From Phoronis australis (lineage: Eukaryota > Phoronida > Phoronidae), in NCBI GenBank assembly GCA_002633005.1, contig NMRA01000127.1, forward strand, positions 188,001 to 246,007: a DNA stretch of 58,007 nt. Reading direction: 5' to 3'. The notes under the pieces are model-generated. The model worked only from the letters and a program-made list of their open reading frames with translations. It had not been told where the DNA came from and did not search any database. Numbering within the stretch: the stretch's first letter is position 1; every line of letters starts with the position of its first letter. A program made the position numbers and the translations under genes. Below are positions 1 through 10,430 of this stretch, one piece after another.

Positions 1-940
1 CCCTTAGCTAAAACAACAGAATAAAAATCAAAAACTTTTGTTGAGGTTTCAAGGGTATATGGTAATGTAGCAAAAGACGGTGAAATCAGTAGACAGTGTG
101 CATTACAAGTCGTCTAGTCGGAAGTCATCCTATCAGGATCCCGAGTAGCTTTATTCCAGTCACAACTTTGGAAAGTCACGTAAATTGACTGGCCCGATAG
201 GTGTCGTTAATTTCACATTTAAAAAAGCTTTAGAGATTACATGAAACACCTCTTTTCTCTTATTTTGCTTTTATTTTTACATGAGCAGTATAATACAAAG
301 ACAAGTGCACAGACTTTAAGACATGGTATAGATTAGTACAGAACTGCACATTTACTAATAAATAACACCTGCATAGTATACATAGTCTTGCTGCAACGCC
401 AAGAAAACTATTTTTCACCGTTTTTGAACAATGGATGCGGATGGCGTATTGGTACCATCCACGATTTTCATTTGACTTGAATTCAACAACCTCACGTGAA
501 TGAAATTGCTCGAGGAACTCATTCCAAGACAAAGCCCCATGGACTGATGGGCGATTAGACCTAAGCATTGTGTAAGGTGACGCGCACCGGTGGAGGGGTA
601 AAGTAGTGATGACCGAGGGGAGGATGATGACATTGGGGACCAGATAGGGAGGGGGATTTTCTTTCCTCTCTAGGATGGCAAAGGAACCTTTCCCTTTAAC
701 TGTGCGATGGCCCTGCTAGCAAAAGGGAAGGTCAACCACTGGGGTCTTACATATCGTTTTATACTATATCTCAGGTCGTTTTAAATTAACTTTAATAGTG
801 ATTACATTTCATCTCTAACCCCAGTATGATTCAAGTCTGTCAAAATCCAACTTTTGATTTTGGCCATAGAATGTACTAAAATCTGTTTGATACGGACGTA
901 GAAGGTGTATGACCGAGGGGCGAATTCATTTATTTATTGC
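1..940 (-). other. 5' flank of an off-window GPCR copy (tandem unit 0)
   Basis: Bases 1-304 match 17663-17970 closely and continue, after an insertion in the other unit, as 305-940 with 19750-20335. In unit 1 this sequence lies directly upstream of GPCR1, which is on the minus strand. By position, the start codon of a third GPCR copy should lie about 10 bases to the left of base 1. The conserved acceptor-like AG falls at bases 6-8 read on the minus strand. No credible coding sequence is seen here. Small open frames at 260-633 are not conserved as protein between units. Confidence 0.75.
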
Positions 941-1789
941 AGCTAGTTTCAACTCAAACAAACGATAAGAAACAATGACGTTGCAAATAGGCCTCTGAAG
1001 AACATTGATATTTTTCGAATAAACTCTTAGAGGTTTTTGAGTCACGAATGTCTTCGATGTTCTTGTTTGTAACGGAGGTCGTTATCTATCACGGAAGTAG
1101 AATCCTATCACTTTAACACATATTCCTGGACTATTTTCAGTTTAGACTGCTAAACTGGGCGAAATGCAGCCGATTTCATAAAGGTAGTTTAAAGTTAAAC
1201 CTGGTTTAAACTGGAGTTGGACATGGTTTAAAGATAATATGCATTTCATTAAGGTGGTTTAACTTTTAGAGCAGCGGTCTAGTAAAACTTGGTTTAACCC
1301 ATGTTAAGACCTGGTCTGAGTCAGTTTTCATTTCACCAACGAGGTATATATTACTTAGGCTTGTATTAAGATCTTAAACCAGGTTTAAATTGGTCAGACT
1401 CAGGTTTAATACTATTAAATATGGCAGACTTGTACGATATAAGTGCAACTGGATGATGTTGTGGTTTGCAATTATGACGCAGTTTTAGAGGTGGAACGGA
1501 CTATTTTCAATATTCAGTTTCAGAACGACACAGCGTCATAGTCGCAAACGCTACGCGTATGACAAAAAGGCATAATGCTTACAGGCAACGTCAGCCCTGG
1601 AGTTCTGCGCCTTCTGCTGTCACGGGGATGGTCTGGGGAGGGGATTAATGCACCAGCATATCCCCAATGATCCTGTCCGTGACAGGTATTATTACAGGTA
1701 TTATTACAAAAAGGCATCTAATGATTGTTCTGACCGAGTTTCATCTTTTCTGGTCCCCTATTCAAGGTTTCCGGGCAGGGGTCCTGCAC

Positions 1790-1935
1790 CTGTGGCGGAT
1801 TTAGTGGGGGCTACGCCCCCCAAAATTAGCCCAGATTGCATTTGGCATATCGGGAGTGCTAATGTCTGACGGGTAAAGTCCAGGTAAATACCCTGCCCTG
1901 GGCCCCCAAAACACAAAATCCTGGATCCGTCCCTG
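1790..1935. mobile_element. hAT-type MITE nested in the larger element
   Basis: The left end reads CTGTGGCGGATTTAG. The right end, reverse complemented, reads CAGGGACGGATCCAG. They match at about 10 of 15 positions and resemble the CAGNGGCGGATC termini common to hAT MITEs. The interior has G-rich and C-rich arms (GGGGGC...GCCCCC). No coding capacity. Confidence 0.45.
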
Positions 1936-2444
1936 TGCCCCCTTTTGGCGGCAAAAAGTAAAATGACACGGAAATAAATGTATGCATTTACTTTTACTAT
2001 GTTGTGGTTAATCGTAAGCAAGTACTTTAATGTGTGTACGTGTCTTGTACACAGACAATACAAAATGAAAAATATCTCTTCATGATGTCTTAGATCTGCC
2101 ACTGGGTCCATCACCGTTTTTCTGGGCACAATTTTTTTCTCTAATGAAATTTTCTCTCTGGCCTTTATTCTGGATCAATATCTCTCCAAGCTTACTGCTT
2201 ACGTTGACTTGATTTAGCACAAATTTTCTTATTTTCGGCTATTACATTGGCTTTTTCTCGTGAGAAAAGCGTTTAGCCCTTTTTCGCAAATGTTTGCATT
2301 GATTCTATTGCTGTGTGCCATTATGTACGTACGTGATAAAGGTTTCATTGACGCACTTCAATAGTTTCTTTGATGGTTTAATCCGGATCAACACAGTAGG
2401 TTGGCTTGGATACTTTGAACCTGGTTTTACTAAACCAGCCTCCC

Positions 2445-2584
2445 GTTCAGTAACGCTAGGACCTCGCTAAAAAGCAAGACTTAGCGAGATTACGTGAGAT
2501 ATTGCCGTGCATTTTAAATAAGAACACGTGACTTCGACTACGTTTTAGCTAGGTCCTAGCATAGGTCCTAGCGTCTACTGAACG
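2445..2584. mobile_element. 140-bp MITE with GTTCAGTA TIRs
   Basis: The left end GTTCAGTAACGCTAGGACCT and the reverse complement of the right end, GTTCAGTAGACGCTAGGACC, are inverted repeats of about 20 bases. An extra internal copy of the TAGGTCCTAGC motif lies next to the right end. It sits within the 1167-2707 insertion. Confidence 0.55.
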
Positions 2585-2904
2585 CACGCCCGCTATATGG
2601 TCTAACAAAACCAGGCTTTCAGACTTTTAAACCATGTTGGTGAAACGCAAGTTAGGTCTAAAATTAGACCAGGTTTAGGAAGACCAGGTTTAAGTTTTAA
2701 TCGGCTGTTGGGGTCTGTCTCATGAACATCCCCAAATGTAATATCTGAGAGTATACACTTAACTGCTACATACTGATACAATTTCTATCAGTTATTTCAA
2801 GACTGTCATGCGCTCTTAATTAATTGGCTAAACCATTATTGTAAAATGGGAACATAACACCAAATTTCTGTCTTATGTCTTCCGTCTCTTTTCATGAAAC
2901 AGAA

Positions 2905-3134
2905 CAGAGGAGGATCTACAGGGGAGGGGATCAAGGGGTTCAAACCCCCCTCAGGACAGGATCAAACATAAAAATTAAACAAAACGTCGCCAGGAAAACG
3001 AAATCTGGTACTAAAAACGAAAAAAAATCTTTCACTGGAGGAGGGAAACACACCCCCCGACCTTCCCTCCGCTCGGTGCTACGCGCCTCGCATTCCTAAA
3101 CCCCTCAATTACTGAAAACGAAGATATGCCTTTG
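2905..3134. mobile_element. hAT-type MITE, family A, unit 0 copy
   Basis: First of three copies in the window, the others being at 20445 and 28693. Ends are CAGAGGAGGATCTAC and, reverse complemented, CAAAGGCATATCTTC. The interior carries a G-run near the left, an A-rich stretch with the CGCCAGGAAAACG motif, and a C-run near the right. The copy at 20445 is the same insertion inherited through the tandem duplication, because the flanks match. An open frame running through it is a by-product of the repeat. Confidence 0.55.
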
Positions 3135-4241
3135 CAGAGCTCAGAGCGCGGTTGCATAAAGGATATACGTTAAATAACAAAAATCTTGCCCAAAACATAA
3201 TTCATAAAAATTTTGAATAACAACAACAGTACGAGAAGTCTATGAAATAAGTGACTTTTGTAAGTACAAAGACGCATTATTTGAAGTATTTTTTTTTTAA
3301 TTAAACCGGAATATAAACAGGAATTCTGGAATGTAGTTCGGATAAAAATTATCATCAATATATTTGAAAATGCATTCCTGAGGACAAATAACAAAAATAA
3401 GTTGTGTGAAGTTGTAAAACAACACCAAGACAGAAGTTAATGACTTACCTGGTTACTTTACGTAGAAACCAAGATAATGGTTTATAGATAGACTATCCCT
3501 CAATTAGACGCCTGACACGGAGTTGGAATCGTCCCGTCTTTAAGTGTCGACAGATCATTCCAAACTTATGTGAAGGGGGCGAAAGCTTGCGTTTAATTAT
3601 ATCGCTGTATTTGTTTTATTTATTGTTGCAGTTTGGGTAAGATATTGCTTCGACAAATATGTGAAATATCTGTATCGACACCAAACAAAAAACAAACAAA
3701 GCGAAATAATTGAATGCAAGTCCTCCACCCCTTCATGCGGGTTTGGAATTATCTAGTGTCGGGGAAAACTGACATTAGATGTCATGAAGATGATTGTAAA
3801 AAGCGTAACGAAAGTACTGAAGCCTAAATCGTATTGCATTTTAAAAATATATTTCGGAGTCCCCATGCGATTGAGACCAGTGGACATTTGAAAACAGACA
3901 ATGTTGAAAGGATCGTGATAATTAAGTCAGGATCTCGAGATCCTGAGATAATTGAAAAAGAAACGTTCCATGTCATCTTTGGGCCACCGTAGGTAAGCGA
4001 CTTCGTCAATTTTACAAACTATACACAACTGTTGCAAAATACCAAGTCCAAAAGCTACTTAACTTTTCTGGCATGAATCTTTCTATCCAGATTTTCTGAT
4101 CAAAACGCAGTGCCACCTGGTGTTGGGTTCCATGATTACACGAGCTCTTCATAGTGCAGTTGCCTGGCTACAGATTATGAGTTACATGCGTTCCCTGTGA
4201 TTTGTTTTTAGCAATGTCACCTGATATGGATAATTGTTCTG

Positions 4242-4382
4242 CATGGGTGGCACACCATAGGGGACTGGGGGGGCTATAGCCCCCACTTTTTTCAGTGCTG
4301 CGCGGCTCATGGTCTATGGGCGATGCACCACAGGGGGCTGGGGGTCATAGCCCCCCACTTTTTTCAGTGCTGCGCCACTCAT
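4242..4382. mobile_element. Dimeric MITE, family B, unit 0 copy
   Basis: The ends are inverted: CATGGGTGGCACACC on the left and TGCTGCGCCACTCATG on the right. The element consists of two head-to-tail half-units of about 70-75 bases. Each has the order CATAGGGG, GGGCT..AGCCCCC, ACTTTTTTCAGTGCTGCG. Other copies lie at 18612, 21862 and 26762. Confidence 0.6.
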
Positions 4383-4849
4383 GTTCTGTTTACTTTTAAC
4401 TTAACTGCTTGACGTAAATGTACCACCATGACAAAGTTTAGTTATGTAACGTGTATACAGTATAATGGGTCATTAGTGTTGACGTCACTTTGAGCTGAGG
4501 TTTGTGAACTTGCCTTTATTGTTAACCATTGTAATGTAATAAACATTTGCAAATTTGAGGGCGGAGCTGTTCAACTACCTGGTGGCATCATGGGTTCATG
4601 GATTTGAGCCCAATGATAACTGTTGTGTTGTGTGCAAATGTGCCGGATCATGCTGTTTGAATGACAGATGTCAGCAGTCTTCAGTCTGTTTTGTAAACTA
4701 TTGCAATGACGTATGCAGATTCATGAGTTTATGCCATGGGGTTTTTTAATGGACAACATATTGGATGTGTCTTACCTATTACTTTATTTGGATTAATTAG
4801 TAAGGAACAGGTCAATACATATATTAAGAAAATGTTGCAATTTTTCTAG

Positions 4850-7415
4850 TGTAAAAGGTCTTACTATAAAAACATTGTCTCACTTAACGGTAGCGGTCAT
4901 GCAGACAAAATGAAAACAAAAGACAATTTCCGTATCATTTGTTTACAAGACATACATGTCAAAACCAAGTTTTGAAAATTCTTTCAGAAACAAATGGGGA
5001 TTTGATTTCAAATACTAGATGAGTTGCTATATAATAATTTTCAGTATATTGTCCATTGTCAGGTTATTGCTCAAGCCGATAATTTTCTAGTTTTAGACAT
5101 TACTATTAACAATTATTTCAAATTGACACTGGTTAACATATACGGTCCAAACCATGACAAATCTATTTTTTTCAAACACAATGAAACTGATTTTGAAAAC
5201 GATACTTTTCTAATGTATAGGGACTGGAAAAGGATAATCGATAGCTCAAAAGTCTCGTTTAACTATTGAAATGTTGACAATCGAAATTCACGCAAAATTG
5301 TTTTAGACGTTATAAAAGAAAGCGGATGATATTTGGCGAGCATTTCACCAAGACGAAAACAGTTTCATATGGTTTAAAAACACCCTGGTAGATTGAATTT
5401 TTCCTTGCTACGGTTGAGCTTTCTCCAGTTTTCAGACTCTTCTATTTTGAAAGTCTATAGATCAGAGGTCTTTTCCAAGAAACTGGCTTAAGTTCATGTT
5501 TGACTTACACTGTAAGCTAAAGATTTGTCTCCCAAATTTTGAAACTTCCATATTCGTTAGGTTAGCCAAAATTAAGACAAAACTTATATCAAACACTTAA
5601 GTCAAACTTAAGATCTCTTTCTTGAATTAGTTTTGAGAGAAATTTAACTTCTGTTTTAAAATTTACTAAACTTCAAGATTTGTCTTAGTCAATTTTGTTG
5701 GCACGGGCCCCAGATCACGCCGCGGTGTTAGTTAAATTTTATATTTCTGAAGAAAAAAGAGGGAAGGTTACTCGAAATTTCATTGTTGCCTAATCCAGAT
5801 TTTTTCACAACGATGAAAGGCGAATATTGAAAATATTTACTTTCTTAAACTTCTTTAAAAGACTGGGGGTAAATACACGGGTTTTCATGTGGGCCCAGTC
5901 GGAAATAATTACATGAAGTAAAATACATATGCAGTCAGTCCGTACTCAAAAGAGTTCACTTCTCGTTGCCCGAATGAACATCTTCAATTGATCATAGATG
6001 ATCAATTATTTTGGGAAAGAATTTTACTACAACTGCGAGGTTGAATAATACAGTTTTCGTCTGCAATTAAACACCATGATATTCAGAGAGAGAAAACTCT
6101 TCGGGCAAACATCGCGGAAGTTGACGGAAATTGAAAAAGGAACCAAGTAATGCTGAACAATATCTTCCTAGGTTAGAAACATCAAAAATGAGAATTTGAC
6201 AAACTGTCTCCGGCAGAAAACTTCAGCATAGAAGGTGAAATTACCTATCATGAACTAATTATGTTTGAAGAAAACTAAAACTAATAAAAGCCCAGGCCTG
6301 GACGGATTTTCAGCAGAGTTCATTAATGTTTTTGAAAAGACATAGGACATTTCCTTTAACGGAGTATAAATAATGCATATGAAAAAAATAATCTGTCGGT
6401 TACACAATTAATTACAGGGGGTTATTACACCTGTACTTGCATTCCAAAAAGTGCTTATCCAAGATGGTATCTGAAAAATTTGGCGATCAATATCTTTATT
6501 GAATTGTTCTTATAAATTAATATCATCGTGCATAGCAGAGGGAATTTAAAAGGTGCTAAACACCTTAATTAACTGTGGCAAAAAGGTTTCATACCAAGTC
6601 TCTTTCTGTGTGAACATACTAGACTAATATATGATATAATGTATGAAACACAAAAAAGTTCCCTGGCATGATCGTCCAAATTGATCTCGAAAAAGCCTTC
6701 GATACACTCTCTTGGAAATTCATTAGAAGAGTAATAAACGCTTTTAACTTTGGATCATCAATTAAAAGGTGGGTTTTCGCTATTTCAAAACAATTCAAAT
6801 TCATGCTTTATTTAAAATGGCTCTTTATCAAAACTTTTCATACTATGTAGAGGTTGTTACCAGGGCCATCCCATATAACCTTATATTTTTACTTTTTGTG
6901 TCGAAATTTTAGCTCAAGCAACCACAAAAAACAAAATGTGGAAGGTATTAAAATATGGCACGAAGCTCTTAAGATTTCACAGTATGCGGATGACACAACA
7001 TTATTTTTGAATGGTTCCCAAAGCTCTTTGAAAAGTGCTCTGATAACTTTGCAATAGCTTTACGAACTGTTCAGTTTGAAAATTAATTTTCATAAAACAA
7101 AAGTTATGTGGAAAGAATCAATGAGAGATTCTGATAGACGGTTTTGTAAAGAAAACAATTTAGACTGGATAACTGAATGCAAGGCCCTAGGAATTCAATT
7201 GAATAATGGTCTTCAAGATATCTCATCAATTCATCTGATATAAAAAATTTCAGAAATAAAAAATTTGCTCAGAGCTTGGAGTTGCAAGGTCTTAACACCA
7301 TTAGGGAAAATTACAGTAATTTAAAAATTAACTCTACCAAAAATTACGCATATGTTACTCTCATTGCCCAATCCAGATGACAATATGATAAATGAACTAG
7401 AAGATTACTGTCAAT
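4850..7415 (+). pseudogene. L1/Tx1-like LINE ORF2 remnant, unit 0
   Basis: Broken non-LTR retrotransposon. Endonuclease pieces: an IICLQ..H block near 4930; LVNIYGPNHDKSIFF at about 5125-5175; a YRSDHAAVL block split by a MITE at 5465-5711. The linker is deleted relative to unit 1. RT pieces: NKSPGLDGFSAEF near 6285; IQIDLEKAFDTLSW at 6674-6715; ISQYADDTTLF at 6976-7008, the YADD catalytic motif; then SLKIN..KTKVMW and a LTPLGKITVI..LPKITHMLLSLPNP thumb near 7285-7370. Multiple stops and frameshifts make it dead. It is contiguous with antisense Gypsy sequence near 7420. Confidence 0.85.
5465..5711. mobile_element. MITE inserted in LINE endonuclease, unit 0
   Basis: Flanked by the direct 6-base duplication AGATCA at 5459-5464 and 5712-5717. 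Removing one copy plus the element restores the LINE reading YRSDHAAV. Terminal inverted repeats: GAGGTCTTTTCCAAGAAACT on the left and, reverse complemented, GGGCCCGTGCCAACAAAATT on the right. The same insertion is present in unit 1 (23020-23249), so it predates the tandem duplication. Confidence 0.8.
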
Positions 7416-7419
7416 TATA

Positions 7420-7570
7420 ACATGGAAATCACTGTCGTTCAAATAATCATACAGTTTCTCAGTCACACTCCATTGCAGAGTAAGAAGCTCGAGCTTGTAC
7501 GGGGAATAGTTCTGTTCAGATTTGTTGATACCCGTGGAGGCATACCTGTGTGACAACTCGGATTTCTAGT
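7420..7570 (-). pseudogene. Ty3/Gypsy-like RNase H fragment
   Basis: Minus-strand translation gives SHRYASTGINKSEQNYSPYK followed by LELLTLQWSVTEKLYDYL. This matches the Ty3/Gypsy RNase H region, where a YASR-L...E-NYS...K-E-LA...AV.KF..YL pattern is characteristic. The frame continues as DFHVIIDSNLL, with the TDN position read as IDS. Only this short block is recognisable, with no integrase, protease or LTR nearby. It abuts the sense-strand LINE thumb at about 7420, a junction between two unrelated retroelement fragments. Confidence 0.65.
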
Positions 7571-8553
7571 CTCTAATTATGAAAACCATTGGATTTTTAA
7601 CAGGAGTTAGCTGTAGACTTAGTCTCGAAGCTGCCGACATTCCAGCCACGGTTACTGCCGGTCCTTCGAAGCAATTATAGCACATATACACGAATTTTTA
7701 AGAATGGCAAAGGTGCGTTTTGTGTTGACGGAAATGTCCATGGTGTCGAGGAATTTGAGGCATTTAATGATGAACAACTGTTGAGGCTTAATTTGGAAAA
7801 ACACCTAGCAAAACTAACTTCCAAGTATGCATACTGTGGCGGAATTAAGAAATACGATTGCTAATTGTAGCAGAGCCACAAAGTGTGCTAAAATGGTAGA
7901 AAATTAGGCATAACATTTCCGTAGCAGACAAAAGGATGTTTGGCGCAGGAGAAAGCCGATATCTTCAATATTCAGAAAAATTTCGGCAGGCAAGAGACTT
8001 GCCAAGAAAACGGCACAGTTGAGTCCGGGCATTCTAAAGGAAAGAACTGCAACCAATTCCAATTATTCGGTGCAACTTCTCTCACCCGACGGCGTTGTTT
8101 CATGATACCGCAACCTCAAACAACGTCAAAGAAACGAAACGCGGATGGTGAGATCATTAATATTTATTCTAGGATCTACCTCAAAATGAATTTCCCACGG
8201 TCATTCTTTATGCCGATAGCAATGTTTTCGTCAACTGAAGAAGAACAGGAATCATAGACAACCCGCGAGCTCCGTCTAGGGTTCTGACACTTCAAACTTT
8301 TGTCAACACGATAGGTAACCGCAGACAGTTCGATGTTGACCTCATTCTAATCTTCTCTGCAATCCACTGTCAGGGAACGAAAACAATTCAAAGTCCGCTC
8401 CTCGAAATAGGGCTTCCTTAGCTGGAATTCAGAACTGCGGTCATGAGAGTGTTTTAACCTCCTGATTGAGAAGCGATCAAGTTCGCTGTGATATCTTCAT
8501 TAGCGCGTGCTCTCAGCGGGAGGTCACCGCTTTATTCACTCAAGGGCTCGACC
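7571..8553. other. No recognisable gene
   Basis: Short open frames exist, for example about 105 residues at 7940-8257, but none shows a family motif. The stretch lies between retroelement debris and an inverted-repeat element. Confidence 0.4.
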
Positions 8554-9761
8554 AACAACTGACGAGAGTCTCAGAACTCCCACATGCAAATTTGATATGC
8601 ATATGAGGGAGTACTTGACTATTGCGCCATCTATACATTGACGGAAAAGCCGTGACTGCGTGTGGGAAGTTGCGATTGATTGCGCTGAAGTCGATATTTT
8701 CAAAGTAAAATTACACCACTGTTCAAGGTTGCAAAGTGAGTTTTTTGATATCCTTCTATAGAAAAAGCTTTAATCTCTCTGATAAAATTATCTCTTTCCT
8801 TTTAAGCGAAACGTAAGTTATGAAATTAATCCGGGGAAGGAGGCCAAAAACGGCGGTTTAGCTAGTTGTCCCTTCCTGGCTATCTCTTCCTGGTAATATG
8901 TAACTTGACATAATGTTCACGTCCTTTCTGTTATCAAACTAAAAGCTTTTTTGCACAATTCTGTACCTCGGGCAAGATAATAAAATCATCGACTATTCCC
9001 GTCTATTTCCGTGACCTGAGTTCCTGTTTGTCAGTTCAGGAACGATTACTAAATGCCAGGCAAGATATGTTGTAGTTGAAAAGGTATTGACAGCACCGTG
9101 AGCGTATATGCGTTGTAACTTTTTTGGATGCTTTTGATTCCCATTTTAGTTCTTTTTATACAAACTTGATTATTTATTGTCCTAATCTTACCTCCTGTTC
9201 TTTGCATATGACGAATGGTATTTAATGCATAATTACAAGTTTGAACTACCGTCGCATAGTCTCCGGCGTAGCCAACGCTCGACTACCGAGGTCAGCCCTG
9301 ACTCATTGCATTAAGGGTAAGTCAAATTAGCAACAGTACCTGCTTAGGTAACAAATTAGAGGAAAAAAGTTTCTTGATCAACAATTGTCTAATCTTTATC
9401 GCTATATCTTGAAATTAGTGCAAAACATCCACATACGGCGATGTTTCGACAAACAAAAACAAGTTTTATCTCAAAACAGTGAGCTCCACATCTGTGCTTG
9501 ATTTTGCTGCCAGGACACAGTAACCGGCGAAATAATTCCCAGGCCTGCAGTCCCCGTGACTCTTCGTCGGAAACTGATAATCACTTGCTAAATTGGCTTT
9601 GATTTTCAATTAGCGCACGCAATCGCAATTTCCCACACGCAGTCACGGGTATTTAAGCTTTTCCGTCGATGTATAGATGGCGCAGTAATCAAGTCCTCCC
9701 TCATTAGCATATCAAATTTGCATGCTGTAAATGGGAGTTTTCGAGATTCTAGTCAGTTGTT
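8554..9761. mobile_element. Foldback/TIR element of 1.2 kb with ~150-base TIRs
   Basis: The left arm at about 8554-8703 begins AACAACTGACGAGAGTCTCA. The right arm at about 9597-9761 ends GAGATTCTAGTCAGTTGTT. The two are imperfect inverted repeats. Shared blocks include ATGTATAGATGGCGCA, CCCACACGCAGTCACGG and TATCAAATTTGCATG. The interior of about 900 bases has no recognisable transposase. No target duplication is clear. It is most simply a non-autonomous DNA transposon. Confidence 0.75.
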
Positions 9762-10430
9762 ATATCGAAATGGCATAGTTATAACGGTAGTTTGTGACAA
9801 AAGAATTTCATTGTGACGGATTTTATCCAGCAAGGAAACTTCTGTGGGACACGCTTGTCTCGGCTCCGTTTAGTGAAGTAATTTTTGAGGAGTTGCCCGG
9901 CTTCTTACATGAACTAAAGCGGAATATTGCGGATCGAATCGCCAGTAAACGGGTGGCGAAGAGCGAGGCCGACGTAGTGTTCCGCGCACTGAGTGAGGTC
10001 ATGCTCTGCGTGAAAGTTCAAAGAAAATTTATTCGGTCATATCATATGGTACTACCATAGTTGGACTTGAGGAGTAAACATGACACTGACTTGCAACGCA
10101 GTGCAGTGTGCAATGCTACTTTTTGTACATGCACCGCGAGTCCTCTGGCCGCGTCACCGTGTCCTCTGCTAGTACAGCAGCCACTACCAGCACTGAAACC
10201 ACCAGTGTCGCAAGTAGACGAAATCTTTTTCCCGGCCCCAGTTTAATAAGTCGTACCTCTGGACTCCCACCCCAGCCTCACCTGACTGGGGTTTACACGT
10301 ACTGGCATGGGGTTGTATTAGAGAGATGTTCCGTACATACAAGAAGAACAGGGGTGATGCATCATATAAGCAGAGAAGAAAAATTCTGGCTGCTTTGACC
10401 ATTTCTGCAGATGTCAAAAAGAAGTAAGTT
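9762..10430 (+). other. Unrecognised open frames with a possible splice donor
   Basis: The frame at 9794-10060 encodes about 88 residues (LLWDTLVSAPFSEVIFEELP within it) without a family match. A second short frame ending at 10425 reads FRTYKKNRGDASYKQRRKIL and runs into AAGAAGTAAGTTTT, which contains a consensus GTAAGT donor at 10424-10429. These could be decayed exons or transposon ORF remains. There is no motif evidence for either. Confidence 0.2.

Larger units (their letters stand above)
1167..2707. mobile_element. Harbinger/ISL2EU-like non-autonomous element (tentative)
   Basis: This segment is absent from unit 1, and unit 2 (around 45270) also lacks it. The ends are imperfect inverted repeats: CAGCCGATT at 1167 and AATCGGCTG at 2699-2707. 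Subterminal AAACCTGGTTTA-type motifs occur repeatedly and in both orientations near both ends. The TTTCATAAAGGTAG-type start followed by repeated GTTTAA motifs resembles Harbinger-like MITEs. No transposase is seen. Two smaller inverted-repeat elements are nested inside. No target duplication could be fixed, so the class is tentative. Confidence 0.5.

Noticed and set aside
2875-3099. Open frame with matches at 20415 and 28693
   Set aside because: It runs through a hAT-type MITE family, so similarity reflects the repeat and not a protein gene.
3824-4009. 61-residue minus-strand frame conserved at 21444-21629
   Set aside because: Conservation is the same as in surrounding non-coding DNA of the tandem units, and part of the sequence recurs at 41045. 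No domain.
8554-8580. CTGACGAG near the left TIR as a hammerhead ribozyme core
   Set aside because: The required GAAA after stem II and the stem I/III pairing are absent.
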